Source of the DNA: DASXUG01 sp964620425
Lineage (GTDB): Bacteria; Pseudomonadota; Gammaproteobacteria; Burkholderiales; Methylophilaceae
DNA length: 64,000 nucleotides
Direction of reading: 5' to 3'
NCBI GenBank assembly: GCA_964620425.1
Contig: CAZUGV010000008.1
Span: forward strand, 1 to 64,000
Shown here in pieces: positions 42,363 to 51,445 of the stretch (the stretch's first letter is position 1; the number at the start of each line of letters is the position of its first letter). The notes beneath the pieces were generated by a model. It did not search any database, was not told the origin of the DNA, and was given only the letters and a program-made list of their open reading frames with translations. The position numbers and the translations under genes were made by a program.

Positions 42363-43424
42363 TTGAATTCTGACCAATCAAACAATCAATCTGCAAACCC
42401 TTCAATCAGCTATCGTGATGCTGGCGTGGACATTGAGGCAGGCGATGCTTTGGTCGAGCAAATTAAGCCTTTTGCCAAGCGTACCATGCGCCCAGAAGTT
42501 TTGGGTGGGATTGGTGGCTTTGGCTCACTTTTTGAAATGCCGAAAAAATTTAAAAACCCTGTGCTGGTTTCGGGTACGGATGGCGTGGGTACAAAGCTAA
42601 AGCTAGCTTTCCAACTCAATAAGCACGATACCGTTGGCATTGATTTAGTCGCCATGAGCGTGAACGATATTTTAGTGCAAGGCGCAGAACCGCTGTTTTT
42701 CTTGGATTATTTTGCATGCGGCAAACTAGAAGTAGGTACGGCTGCTGACGTGATTAAGGGCATCGCCCAAGGTTGCGAGCAATCTGGTTGCGCGTTGGTG
42801 GGTGGCGAAACGGCTGAAATGCCAGGCATGTACCCCGCTGGTGAATACGACTTAGCAGGCTTTGCAGTAGGTTGCGTAGATAAAGAAAAAATCATTAACG
42901 GCACTACGATTGCAGAAGGCGATGTGGTGCTTGGCTTGGCTTCAAGTGGTGCGCATTCAAATGGTTATTCACTTATTCGCAAATTGATTGAAAAATCAGG
43001 CATTGATATGGATAGCGATTTTAACGGTAAGCCATTCCGCGATGTGGTGATGGCACCAACACGTATTTACGTAAAACCTTTGTTAAAACTAATCGAAACC
43101 ATGTCTGTAAAAGGCATGGCGCATATCACAGGTGGCGGCATTACCGAAAACGTACCGCGTGTATTGCCAGAAGGCTTAACAGCGGAAGTGAAAAAAGGCA
43201 GTTGGGAAATGCCGCCTTTGTTCACGTGGTTGCAAGCACAAGGCAATGTGGCAGATTCTGAAATGTATAAAACCTTTAACTGCGGCATTGGCATGGTAGT
43301 GATTATGTCTGCTGAAAACGCACAAGCTGCCTATGATTTATTATTGTCTGAAGGTGAGCAAGTCTGGAAAATCGGTCACATTCGCAAGCAAGCTGCTGGG
43401 GAACATGCAACTGTAGTGATTTAA
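42363..43424 (+). CDS. purM: Phosphoribosylformylglycinamidine cyclo-ligase PurM
   Basis: 353 aa from TTG 42363, which has a GGAAAGCGAG stretch upstream; TTG 42342 is the alternative, and there is no suitable ATG. It makes AIR from FGAM in purine synthesis. Conserved: SYRDAGVDIEAGDALV, RPEVLGGIGGFGSLF, SGTDGVGTKLKLA, QGAEPLFFLDYFA, GGETAEMPGMY, TGGGITENVPRVLP, YKTFNCGIGM. Divergent from perM with a short shared promoter region. No purN follows. Confidence 0.96.
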   Translation: MNSDQSNNQSANPSISYRDAGVDIEAGDALVEQIKPFAKRTMRPEVLGGIGGFGSLFEMPKKFKNPVLVSGTDGVGTKLKLAFQLNKHDTVGIDLVAMSVNDILVQGAEPLFFLDYFACGKLEVGTAADVIKGIAQGCEQSGCALVGGETAEMPGMYPAGEYDLAGFAVGCVDKEKIINGTTIAEGDVVLGLASSGAHSNGYSLIRKLIEKSGIDMDSDFNGKPFRDVVMAPTRIYVKPLLKLIETMSVKGMAHITGGGITENVPRVLPEGLTAEVKKGSWEMPPLFTWLQAQGNVADSEMYKTFNCGIGMVVIMSAENAQAAYDLLLSEGEQVWKIGHIRKQAAGEHATVVI

Positions 43425-43498
43425 TCGCCAACCAAAATTTGGCTGGTGCGTTGAATTTCTCACAGTAAACAATTCTTACCTTATTTTTGAGGAAAAAC

Positions 43499-44224
43499 AT
43501 GAGAACACTTCCGCACCGTTATTTGCTAAGTTTGTATTTGTTGAGTTTGACTTTTAGTAGCAATGCTTGCTTTGCAGCGGATAAAGTAGTTGCAACACCG
43601 CAAAAAATTGAGATGGAGTATCAGGTCACAAGAAATGGTCAACCTTTTGCCACGCTGAATGAGCGATTTGTGATTGAAAATGGCCGATACACGCTCGAAA
43701 GCGTAACCAAGGGTAAAGGTGTTTACGTGTTATTCGGCAAGCGTGTGTTGACGAGCGAAGGCGAAGTCACTGCTGAAGGCCTGAAACCAAGCCATTTTGA
43801 GGCATTGCAAAATAATGTCAAAAAGCAAATAGCAGATTTTGATTGGCAAGCGAATGTCTTGACCTTAAACAACAAAGGCAATATCGAAACAGTCGCCTTA
43901 GAGAAAGGCGCACAAGATTTAGCCAGCTTTTCTTACCAGTTTATGTTTAGCCCTGTAAAAGCTGACGAGGTTAATTTGCCACTCACTACAGGTAGAAATT
44001 TACGCAGGTATCACTACAAAGTGCTTGAGCGAAATGTGGTTTTAGAAACCCCTGTCGCAAATTATAAAACAGTGCATTTAATCAATGCGAGTACCGACCC
44101 AAAAGATGATAAAAAAGAGTTCTGGTTAGGTGCGGAAAATCATCACCTGCCAGTCAAAATTGTTTTGCATGACGACACTGGCGCGACGATTGAGCAAGTG
44201 CTCTCTAGCGTCACTATTGAGTAG
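43499..44224 (+). CDS. DUF3108 domain protein, exported
   Basis: 241 aa from ATG 43499, with a GAGGA site upstream. A signal peptide (LLSLYLLSLTFSSNACFA) is followed by a DUF3108 domain: YQVTRNGQPFATLNERF, TSEGEVTAEGLKPSHFEAL, ADFDWQANVLTL, KKEFWLGAENHHLPVKI. DUF3108 proteins are periplasmic beta-rich proteins of unknown function. It is a paralogue of the next gene and commonly sits beside purM/purN and rsmB in this group. Confidence 0.85.
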   Translation: MRTLPHRYLLSLYLLSLTFSSNACFAADKVVATPQKIEMEYQVTRNGQPFATLNERFVIENGRYTLESVTKGKGVYVLFGKRVLTSEGEVTAEGLKPSHFEALQNNVKKQIADFDWQANVLTLNNKGNIETVALEKGAQDLASFSYQFMFSPVKADEVNLPLTTGRNLRRYHYKVLERNVVLETPVANYKTVHLINASTDPKDDKKEFWLGAENHHLPVKIVLHDDTGATIEQVLSSVTIE

Positions 44225-44269
44225 TTCCCCCATTTTTTGCTTGGGAACATTGATAAAGCGACAACCTTG

Positions 44270-45358
44270 ATGGATATGCAAAACCTGAAACGGCTTGCAG
44301 TTGCGGTGTTGATTTCTGCGCTTTTACATTGGTTGCTTCTGGATAGTTTTAATTGGCAATTAGCGAGTAGTGCGTTAGTGCATGATGAGATTGACGTTGT
44401 GTTGATACCACCGCTAATTGCGCCCGCGGGTAATGCGTCTGAACCTAGCGCCGAAAAGTTAACCCAAGCAAAACCTAGTAAGCTTAAACCGACTAGTAAG
44501 ATTACATCGAACAAAACAGCCCAACCAACTCACCAATCAACGCCATCGCCTGATCCCATTGGGGGGGATGTGCAAAATAGTTTGGTTGCCGCGCCTGAGG
44601 TGTCAGGAGATAACGCAATTCATCAAGCTGAGGTGGGTTTAGATAGCAAAAGTTCGACAGAGTCAGTAGCGCAGACAGGTGATCCGAAGCTAGCAGATAG
44701 TGGGGTGGTTGAGCAGTTGCAACCACCACCAACGCAAATCGATATGCTATTTGATGTGCTACACAAAGGTAAAATCGGTGAAGCAGAAGTGCATTTTGTG
44801 AATAGCACAGATGGGCATTATCGACTCACCAGCGAACGGCGGGCGACTGGTGTTGCGGCATTTTTTGTTAAATCGAAAGATATAGAAGTGAGTGAGGGCT
44901 TGGTAACAGCGAGAGGGTTATCCCCTACCAGCTTCACGCATCAATTTGGTAAAAATGGTCAAAAAGTCCATCATGCGGATTTTGATTGGGCAACAACCCA
45001 ACTAAGTATGCAAAATAACGGTGTAAGCAATTCCGTGACGCTGCCACAAGGCACGCAAGATATGCTGAGTTTTATGTTTCAATTTATCTATGTGCCACCA
45101 CTCACCGAGATGCAAGTGTTTATCACGAATGGACGAAAACTAAATCAATATGCCTACCGCTTTGAGGGGGAAGAGGAAATTGAAACCAGTCTGGGCAAAG
45201 TTAGAACTTTACACATTGCGAAAAACAGCAATGAAAGTGAAGGTAAGCTTGATCTTTGGCTGGGCGTAGATTATCACTATTTACCCATGAAAATCCGTAA
45301 AATAGACAAAGATGACAAAGTGTATGAGCAAGTGATTACTTCGCTTAAAGCTAAATAG
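44270..45358 (+). CDS. DUF3108 domain protein with TonB-like N-terminus
   Basis: 362 aa from ATG 44270 (TTG 44237 rejected). One membrane anchor (residues about 9-27), then a long Pro/Ser/Lys-rich region (about 45-155) as in TonB-type periplasm-spanning proteins, then a DUF3108 domain in the C-terminal 200 residues (SEGLVTARGLSPTSF, ADFDWATTQLSM, KLDLWLGVDYHYLPMKI). Clearly a paralogue of the preceding gene with an added spanning region. Function unknown. Confidence 0.85.
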   Translation: MDMQNLKRLAVAVLISALLHWLLLDSFNWQLASSALVHDEIDVVLIPPLIAPAGNASEPSAEKLTQAKPSKLKPTSKITSNKTAQPTHQSTPSPDPIGGDVQNSLVAAPEVSGDNAIHQAEVGLDSKSSTESVAQTGDPKLADSGVVEQLQPPPTQIDMLFDVLHKGKIGEAEVHFVNSTDGHYRLTSERRATGVAAFFVKSKDIEVSEGLVTARGLSPTSFTHQFGKNGQKVHHADFDWATTQLSMQNNGVSNSVTLPQGTQDMLSFMFQFIYVPPLTEMQVFITNGRKLNQYAYRFEGEEEIETSLGKVRTLHIAKNSNESEGKLDLWLGVDYHYLPMKIRKIDKDDKVYEQVITSLKAK

Positions 45359-45387
45359 CAGCAATAACCATTTAATCGAGAACAACA

Positions 45388-46707
45388 ATGCAAAGTATCA
45401 ACCCCAATTTATTACGCCTCGCGGGCATGGCGTTAGCCGATGTGCTGACTAATACAGGCCCAGCCGATGCCAAGTTAGGCTGGTTTTTTAAACAAAATCG
45501 GGAGCTAGGCACTAAAGACCGCGCTTTTGTGGCGGAATCAGTCTATGGCGTGTTGCGCCGCAAATCTTACCTCGAGTATGTGTGCGATGGCGATGACCCG
45601 CGTAAGCTCCTATTGGCTTTGCTATTGCGCGTGCAAGGCATGAGCATGCGTGATTTAGAGGAAACGCTCAACAGCCAGCAAAAAGAGTGGGCGAAAGAAA
45701 TTAAAGCGAAAAATACCGATAACTTACCTAAGTATATGCAAGCTGACTTGCCTGAATGGTTTTGGGATACTTTGGTGACCCAATATGGTGAAGAGCAAGC
45801 ACTCACCATAGCGCGTAGCATGCACCAGCCAGCACCTTTAGATTTGCGTGTGAACACCCTGAAAGCTAGCAGAGAAGATATATTGGCTTTGTTTGCTAAA
45901 GAAAACACCGCACCAACGCTCACACCATTTTCACCGCTCGGTTTGCGTATGCCGCAAAAAATGACGATTAGCCGCCATAAAATGTTTACCGATGGCAAAA
46001 TTGAAGTGCAAGATGAAGGTAGCCAAATTCTAGCGCAAATTGTCGCCCCAAGACGCGGTGAAATGATTGCAGATTTTTGCGCAGGCGCAGGCGGAAAAAC
46101 ATTAGCGATGGGCGCAATCATGCGCAACACGGGGCGTTTATATGCCTTCGATGTGTCTGAAAAACGATTGGATAACTTAGGTGTGCGTCTCAAGCGTTCG
46201 GGCTTATCCAACTTGCATGCGCAGGTCATTACGAGTGAGGCGGATCCTAAATTAAAACGCTTAAATGGTAAGTTTGACCGAGTGTTGGTGGATGCGCCGT
46301 GTAGTGGCTTGGGTACGCTACGCCGCAACCCCGATTTAAAATGGCGTCAAACCCCACAAGATATTATTGAGCTAACCGCGAAACAAACCCGAATTTTAGA
46401 ACGCGCTGCAAAATTGGTAAAAGCAGGTGGACGCTTGGTTTACGCGACGTGTAGTTTGATAAAAGAAGAAAACGAGCAAATTGCAGAAGCGTTTTTAGCC
46501 AGCCACGCCGAGTTCAAACTTGTGCCAGCGCATGAAGTGTTGGCACAACAACAAATTGATTTAAATACAGGCGACTATTTAAAAATGTTGCCGCATTTAC
46601 ATCAAACTGATGGTTTCTTTGCGGCTGTTTTTGAAAAGGCCGCCGCAGTTAAAAAAACGGCGGAAGCTAAGAGTGATGCGTTATCTGATACAAAGGAAGT
46701 AGATTGA
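45388..46707 (+). CDS. RsmB/NOP-family RNA (cytosine-5-)-methyltransferase
   Basis: 439 aa. The N-terminal NusB-like helical region lies at about 1-90. SAM motif I is ADFCAGAGGKTLAMGA. The catalytic pair of cysteines is in VDAPCSGLGTLRRNPDLKW (motif IV) and VYATCSLIKEEN (motif VI). These enzymes make m5C in rRNA or tRNA. The lysine-rich C-terminus (AVKKTAEAKSD) is variable. Its stop overlaps the TTG start of the following transporter. The exact RNA target (16S C967 in RsmB) is not assured. Confidence 0.9.
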   Translation: MQSINPNLLRLAGMALADVLTNTGPADAKLGWFFKQNRELGTKDRAFVAESVYGVLRRKSYLEYVCDGDDPRKLLLALLLRVQGMSMRDLEETLNSQQKEWAKEIKAKNTDNLPKYMQADLPEWFWDTLVTQYGEEQALTIARSMHQPAPLDLRVNTLKASREDILALFAKENTAPTLTPFSPLGLRMPQKMTISRHKMFTDGKIEVQDEGSQILAQIVAPRRGEMIADFCAGAGGKTLAMGAIMRNTGRLYAFDVSEKRLDNLGVRLKRSGLSNLHAQVITSEADPKLKRLNGKFDRVLVDAPCSGLGTLRRNPDLKWRQTPQDIIELTAKQTRILERAAKLVKAGGRLVYATCSLIKEENEQIAEAFLASHAEFKLVPAHEVLAQQQIDLNTGDYLKMLPHLHQTDGFFAAVFEKAAAVKKTAEAKSDALSDTKEVD

Positions 46708-47939
46708 AATCTGCCAGCTTAAGCCTCAATGTACAAATCCTTATCGGTGCAGTGATTGGCGTGCTGTTAGGGGTGTATTTTCACAGCTTGGGGGCTGAGC
46801 ATCATGCAGTAAAAAGCGGCCTATATGCCGCTAACATTATCGGCACGCTGTTTGTCGATTTGCTGAAAATGATTTTGATACCCTTAGTTTTTTGTAGTAT
46901 TGCTTGCGGCATAGCGAATTTGCGCCAGCACCAGCAAATGCACAAAGTTTGGGTGACGACACTTATCTTTTTTGCAAGCAGCATGGCGATCGCCATGCTG
47001 GTGGGGATGAGCGCAAGTCTTTACTTTAAACCGGGCAGTGGCTTAACCGTTGGGCTGTTTCAAGAGGCGATGCAAAACTTTGAGGCAAAACAAATGCCGT
47101 TGCCCGAATTTCTCACGACATTTTTACATGGCTTGTTTGTGAATCCATTCAAAGCGTTGGCTGAAGGGAATGTCTTAGCCGTGCTCATATTCGCGATATT
47201 CTTGGGAATTGCATTAGTGGTGGGTGGCGAGCGCTATAAAAATATTTTAAGCTTGCTGCAAGAGGCGTTGGACATTACCATGCAAATCGTTCATTGGGTG
47301 ATGCGGCTGGCGCCTTATGGAATTGCGGCTTTATTGATTAAGCTGATCGCCGTGCAAGATGTTGCGATGTTGGGTACTTTGGCTAAATTCGTGGCGCTTA
47401 TTGCAGGGACATTGCTATTACATGGCGCTGTTATTTTACCGTTGATTCTGTTTCTATTCACAGGCAAAACACCGTTATGGTTTTGGCGTGGCGCAAGAGA
47501 GTCGCTAGTCACGGCATTTGCCACCAGCTCAAGCTCAGCCACTTTGCCAGTTACCTTGCGTTGCACCACTCAGCATTTACATGTGAAACCTGAAATTGCG
47601 GGCTTTGTGATCCCGCTCGGCGCAACCGTGAACATGGATGGCACCGCGCTATATGAAGCCGCAGCCGCACTATTTATTGCTAATTTGATGGGCATAGATC
47701 TCAGCTTTTCCCAACAAGTGGTGGTTTTTATCACAGCGATGATTGCCGCGATTGGTGCCCCTGGCATCCCAAGCGCAGGCATGGTGACCATGGTGATGGT
47801 GTTGCAATCCGTTGGTTTGCCCGCCGAAGCGATTGCCATTTTACTGCCCGTAGACCGCATACTCGATACCTTGCGAACTGCTGTCAATGTTGAAGGTGAT
47901 ATGGTCGGTAGTTTAATCGTGCAGAAACTCTTGAAATAA
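46704..47939 (+). CDS. Dicarboxylate/amino acid:cation symporter (DAACS family)
   Basis: 411 aa, starting at TTG 46704 and overlapping the methyltransferase stop by 4 nt. About eight membrane helices plus re-entrant loops. The serine-rich hairpin FATSSSSATLPVTLRC, GATVNMDGTALYEA (the NMDG cation site) and GAPGIPSAG are family hallmarks of GltP/DctA proteins. It takes up glutamate, aspartate or C4-dicarboxylates with Na+ or H+; which of these cannot be read from sequence. Confidence 0.92.
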   Translation: MKSASLSLNVQILIGAVIGVLLGVYFHSLGAEHHAVKSGLYAANIIGTLFVDLLKMILIPLVFCSIACGIANLRQHQQMHKVWVTTLIFFASSMAIAMLVGMSASLYFKPGSGLTVGLFQEAMQNFEAKQMPLPEFLTTFLHGLFVNPFKALAEGNVLAVLIFAIFLGIALVVGGERYKNILSLLQEALDITMQIVHWVMRLAPYGIAALLIKLIAVQDVAMLGTLAKFVALIAGTLLLHGAVILPLILFLFTGKTPLWFWRGARESLVTAFATSSSSATLPVTLRCTTQHLHVKPEIAGFVIPLGATVNMDGTALYEAAAALFIANLMGIDLSFSQQVVVFITAMIAAIGAPGIPSAGMVTMVMVLQSVGLPAEAIAILLPVDRILDTLRTAVNVEGDMVGSLIVQKLLK

Positions 47940-47944
47940 GCACT

Positions 47945-48478
47945 ATGCTACAGTTTCACAAAGCAGAACTGGCCGATGCAGAGGCCATCGCGCAGTTGGT
48001 AAACAGCGCATATCGTGGCGATGCCAGCCGTGCTGGCTGGACGACCGAAGCAGATTTGCTTGAAGGTAAGCGCACCACAACGCAAGAAGTGGCGAGCGTG
48101 ATTAAACGTAAAGATGCGTTCATTTTAATTGGCGTAGTGAGAGAGCAAATTGTCGCCACTATCTGTTGCGAATGGCAAGAACTGTCAGGCAGTAACACCG
48201 CGCATTTCGGCATGATTGCGGTGAAGCCCACCATGCAAAATAAAGGCTACGGCAAGTCACTCATTCAAGCCGCAGAAGCCATTTGCCAGCGCGAGTGGCG
48301 AGTGATTGGCTTTTACATGGAAGTAATTTCGCTACGCCACGAGTTAATCGCTTTTTATGAGCGTATGGGTTATGTGCGCACTGGGGAATTTAGAGACTTT
48401 CCAGAAAACCCCAGCTTATGGCAACCCAAGCTTGATGGCTTGAATTTACAGTATCTCGCCAAACTGATTGTTAAATAG
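47945..48478 (+). CDS. GNAT-family N-acetyltransferase
   Basis: 177 aa. Acetyl-CoA-binding motif A is visible as FGMIAVKPTMQNKGYGKSLIQAAE (K-G-x-G-K), followed by the typical FYERMGYVRTGEF near the C-terminus. Substrate unknown. The gene starts 5 bp after the transporter stop, so it is probably co-transcribed with the rsmB-family gene and the symporter. Confidence 0.88.
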   Translation: MLQFHKAELADAEAIAQLVNSAYRGDASRAGWTTEADLLEGKRTTTQEVASVIKRKDAFILIGVVREQIVATICCEWQELSGSNTAHFGMIAVKPTMQNKGYGKSLIQAAEAICQREWRVIGFYMEVISLRHELIAFYERMGYVRTGEFRDFPENPSLWQPKLDGLNLQYLAKLIVK

Positions 48479-48515
48479 GTTGGGATGCCGACTTTAACTC
48501 AGCATGCCAACCTAT
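48475..48515. terminator. Hairpin between convergent GNAT and leuA genes
   Basis: ATAGGTTGGGATGC (48475-48488) pairs with GCATGCCAACCTAT (48502-48515), 13 of 14 positions, 13-nt loop. It starts at the GNAT stop. There is no T-run on the plus side. Confidence 0.5.
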
Positions 48516-48571
48516 GCCTACTTACGAACATTTAATTGTCAAAAATGAACGTAATTATAGATTTACTTAAT

Positions 48572-50122
48572 TTAGACTTGCGGATGTGCACGTTCAGACT
48601 TGGCGCATATTTTGTTTAGGCCGTTTAAATAAGCCTTTGCAGAAGCAATCACAATATCGGTATCCGCGCCTTGTCCGTTCACAATCCGATCGCCTTTAGC
48701 AAGACGCACCGTTACCTCACCTTGCGCATCCGTACCGCTGGTGATGTTATTGACTGAGTATAAAAGCAATTGAACGCCGCTATTCACGATATGTTCTATC
48801 GCTTTAAATGCCGCATCGACTGGACCACCGCCATCAGATTCTGATTTTTTCTCGGTACCGGCATCGCTGATAGTGATTTGTGCATGCGGTACTTCACCTG
48901 TTTGCGAGGTTACTTGTAAGTAGACCAGCTTATAATTTTCAGCGGCCTCAGAAATAAACTCATCGCTAACCAAAGCATGCAAGTCTTCGTCAAAAATCTC
49001 AGATTTTTTATCCGCCAATATTTTAAAGCGCGCAAATGCTGCGTTTAAAGCTTCTTCACTGTCTAACTCAATGCCTAGTTCTTTCAGGCGGCTTCTAAAT
49101 GCATTACGGCCAGACAACTTGCCCAAGGTGAGTTTGTTTGCGCCCCAACCAACGTCTTCCGCTCGCATAATTTCATAAGTTTCGCGATGCTTTAATACGC
49201 CGTCTTGGTGAATACCGCTTTCGTGAGAGAAAGCGTTAGCGCCAACTACCGCTTTATTGGGTTGTACTGGGTAGCCCGTGATTGTAGAAACCAACTTTGA
49301 TGCAGCTACAATCTGTGTAGTGTCGATACTGGTTTCTAAGTTAAAAATGTCACGGCGTGTTCTTACCGCCATGACAATTTCTTCTAAGCTTGCATTGCCT
49401 GCACGCTCACCCAAGCCATTAATTGTGCACTCTACTTGACGTGCGCCAGCCATCACTGCCGCCAAGGAGTTGGCGACAGCCATACCCAAATCGTTATGAC
49501 AGTGTGTTGACCAAACCACTTTGTCAGCATTTTTGACGCGTGCAATCAATTGTTGCATACGCTCGCCCCACAAGGCTGGGATAGAGTAGCCCACAGTATC
49601 TGGCACATTGATGGTTTTTGCGCCAGCTTCAATCACGGCATCAAACACCTGCACTAAAAAATCCATTTCAGAGCGCACGGCGTCTTCTGCCGAAAATTCG
49701 ACATCCTCTGTATATTCAAGTGCCCATTTCACTGCTTGAACTGCACGTTCTAATACCTGCTCTGGTGTCATGCGTAATTTGTTTTGCATGTGAATAGGCG
49801 AGGTGGCAATAAACGTATGAATGCGACCTTTTTTAGCTGGCTTGATTGCTTCGCCTGCACGTCGTATGTCGTTCTCATTGGCGCGCGCTAAAGAGCATAC
49901 GGTAGATTCTTTAATGACTTCTGCAACTGCGTGAATTGCGTCAAAGTCGCCAGGGCTGGCAGCCGCAAAGCCTGCCTCAATTACGTTGACGCCCAACTTT
50001 TCTAATTGGCGCGCAATACGGATTTTTTCTTCTTTGGTCATGGCCGCACCTGGGCTTTGTTCGCCATCGCGCAAAGTAGTATCAAAAATAATTAATTGAT
50101 TGTTTTGAGTATTTTTCATCAT
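48572..50122 (-). CDS. leuA: 2-isopropylmalate synthase
   Basis: 516 aa. First committed step of leucine synthesis (acetyl-CoA + 2-oxoisovalerate). HMGL-like domain motifs: FDTTLRDGEQSPGAAMT at the N-terminus, STHCHNDLGMAVANSLAAV (metal His) and GLGERAGNASLEE. The C-terminal LeuA dimer/allosteric domain (about 390-510) suggests leucine feedback inhibition. 289 bp downstream of pssA on the same strand. That gap contains a leucine-rich short ORF that might be a leader. Confidence 0.97.
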   Translation of the reverse strand: MMKNTQNNQLIIFDTTLRDGEQSPGAAMTKEEKIRIARQLEKLGVNVIEAGFAAASPGDFDAIHAVAEVIKESTVCSLARANENDIRRAGEAIKPAKKGRIHTFIATSPIHMQNKLRMTPEQVLERAVQAVKWALEYTEDVEFSAEDAVRSEMDFLVQVFDAVIEAGAKTINVPDTVGYSIPALWGERMQQLIARVKNADKVVWSTHCHNDLGMAVANSLAAVMAGARQVECTINGLGERAGNASLEEIVMAVRTRRDIFNLETSIDTTQIVAASKLVSTITGYPVQPNKAVVGANAFSHESGIHQDGVLKHRETYEIMRAEDVGWGANKLTLGKLSGRNAFRSRLKELGIELDSEEALNAAFARFKILADKKSEIFDEDLHALVSDEFISEAAENYKLVYLQVTSQTGEVPHAQITISDAGTEKKSESDGGGPVDAAFKAIEHIVNSGVQLLLYSVNNITSGTDAQGEVTVRLAKGDRIVNGQGADTDIVIASAKAYLNGLNKICAKSERAHPQV

Positions 50123-50234
50123 GTTCTTTCAACGAGCCAATATCAAATTCAAGTTTTGATATTTTATAGATTATATCCATCATTCAATGATGATGGCGTG
50201 CAAAATAAGTACGATATTACAACAAGTTAGGTAA

Positions 50235-50363
50235 TTAGCGCGCCATGCGCAGTGGAATAATGCGCAGAAATGCTAGGCACAGAAAACAAAGGCGTGATAA
50301 CGCATTATCAAAGCGTAATGCCAACAGTGCTTGAAGTGGAAGTGATTTGGATTGAAAAATCAT
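50235..50363 (-). other. Possible leucine-rich leader peptide ORF upstream of leuA
   Basis: 42 codons from ATG 50363, with 11 leucines spread along it (SLPLQALLALRF, LSRLCFLCLAFL). It ends 112 bp before leuA, and a 7-bp hairpin (50177-50196) follows. Classical leu leaders have a tight cluster of Leu codons and a terminator, which are missing here, and the ribosome site is weak. Tentative. Confidence 0.25.
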
Positions 50364-50411
50364 GCTTCAAATATAATCATTTTTGAAAGTTTTTGCAATA
50401 TGAACAATGCG

Positions 50412-51203
50412 TTAGATGGCGGTTTTTTTCTTGTCTAATTTGCGCATTATCCACAAAATATAACCAGAAATGCCATAGATAAAGGCCACCATGAATAAAA
50501 CTTCAGCAGGGCTGTATGAAATTAATACAAAGCCGAGCACGATAAGCAATATCACTACAAAGGGCACACTGCTCTTCAGATTGATGTCTTTGCCACTATA
50601 AAACTTAAGATCGCTGACCATGGTAAGCCCTGCAAATAAAGTCACTGACCATGCTATCCATTTGATTTTAAGCCAGCTAAAAAACACGGTATCGCCAGCA
50701 ATGCCGTTATCATTTGAAACCCATATTAACCCTGCCAATAACGCAGCAGCAGCAGGGCTAGGCAATCCCTGAAAATAACGTTTGTCACTTTCATCCAATT
50801 TGGTATTGAAACGGGCGAGGCGTAATGCAGCACAAGCGCAGTAAATAAATGCGGCAATCCAACCAAGTTTGTGCATGGGTTTTAGCGCCCATACATACAT
50901 TACCAATGCTGGCGCAACGCCAAAAGAAACCATGTCAGAGAGGCTATCATACTCAGCACCAAAAGCACTTTGTGTGTTGGTCATGCGGGCAACGCGACCA
51001 TCTAAACCATCCAACACCATGGCAATAAATATGGCAATGGCAGATTGCTCATAATTGCCACTCATGGCTTGTACGATAGCGTAGAAGCCACCAAATAGGG
51101 CTGCAGTGGTAAATAAGTTGGGGAGTAAATAAATACTGCGTTCGCGCAAGTTTGGCTTTAAAAGGTCTTGTCTTCTTCGGTTACGTGGCACTGGTTCAGC
51201 CAT
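50412..51203 (-). CDS. pssA: CDP-diacylglycerol-serine O-phosphatidyltransferase
   Basis: 263 aa from ATG 51203; upstream in-frame codons do not look coding. It makes phosphatidylserine for phosphatidylethanolamine synthesis. The CDP-alcohol phosphotransferase signature is complete (DGLDGRVARMTNTQSAFG followed by EYDSLSD). About seven membrane helices. The basic N-terminus (PRNRRRQDLLKPN) is typical of the integral-membrane type II enzyme. pssA-leuA is a usual betaproteobacterial order. Confidence 0.94.
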   Translation of the reverse strand: MAEPVPRNRRRQDLLKPNLRERSIYLLPNLFTTAALFGGFYAIVQAMSGNYEQSAIAIFIAMVLDGLDGRVARMTNTQSAFGAEYDSLSDMVSFGVAPALVMYVWALKPMHKLGWIAAFIYCACAALRLARFNTKLDESDKRYFQGLPSPAAAALLAGLIWVSNDNGIAGDTVFFSWLKIKWIAWSVTLFAGLTMVSDLKFYSGKDINLKSSVPFVVILLIVLGFVLISYSPAEVLFMVAFIYGISGYILWIMRKLDKKKTAI

Positions 51204-51445
51204 ATTTAATTTAATCCTTGTGTGCTTCCGAAATATGAGTATGCAAGTATAGCAAAGCTTTGGTGACAAAGTTGGGGTTAAACATTTCAAATATCAATTC
51301 TAAGAAATTGTAAATATTTTTGATCTCAGTCAAAATCTATAGGAATGAAATGTGCTTGATTAAAAGTGTGACTTAAGGAATTGTTGCGAAAATATTAAAT
51401 GCATATTTCCTTACAAATGACATCGAGTTTAATAAGGGGAATAGT

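Noticed and set aside
45567..46328. 253-codon open frame antisense to the RsmB-family gene
   Set aside because: It mirrors a strongly conserved methyltransferase on the other strand and has no recognisable domain or ribosome site; a shadow of the real codon pattern.
50281..50310. Near-palindrome GATAACGCATTATC between pssA and leuA
   Set aside because: Only the outer five bases are symmetrical; it falls within the short Leu-rich ORF and there is no further support.
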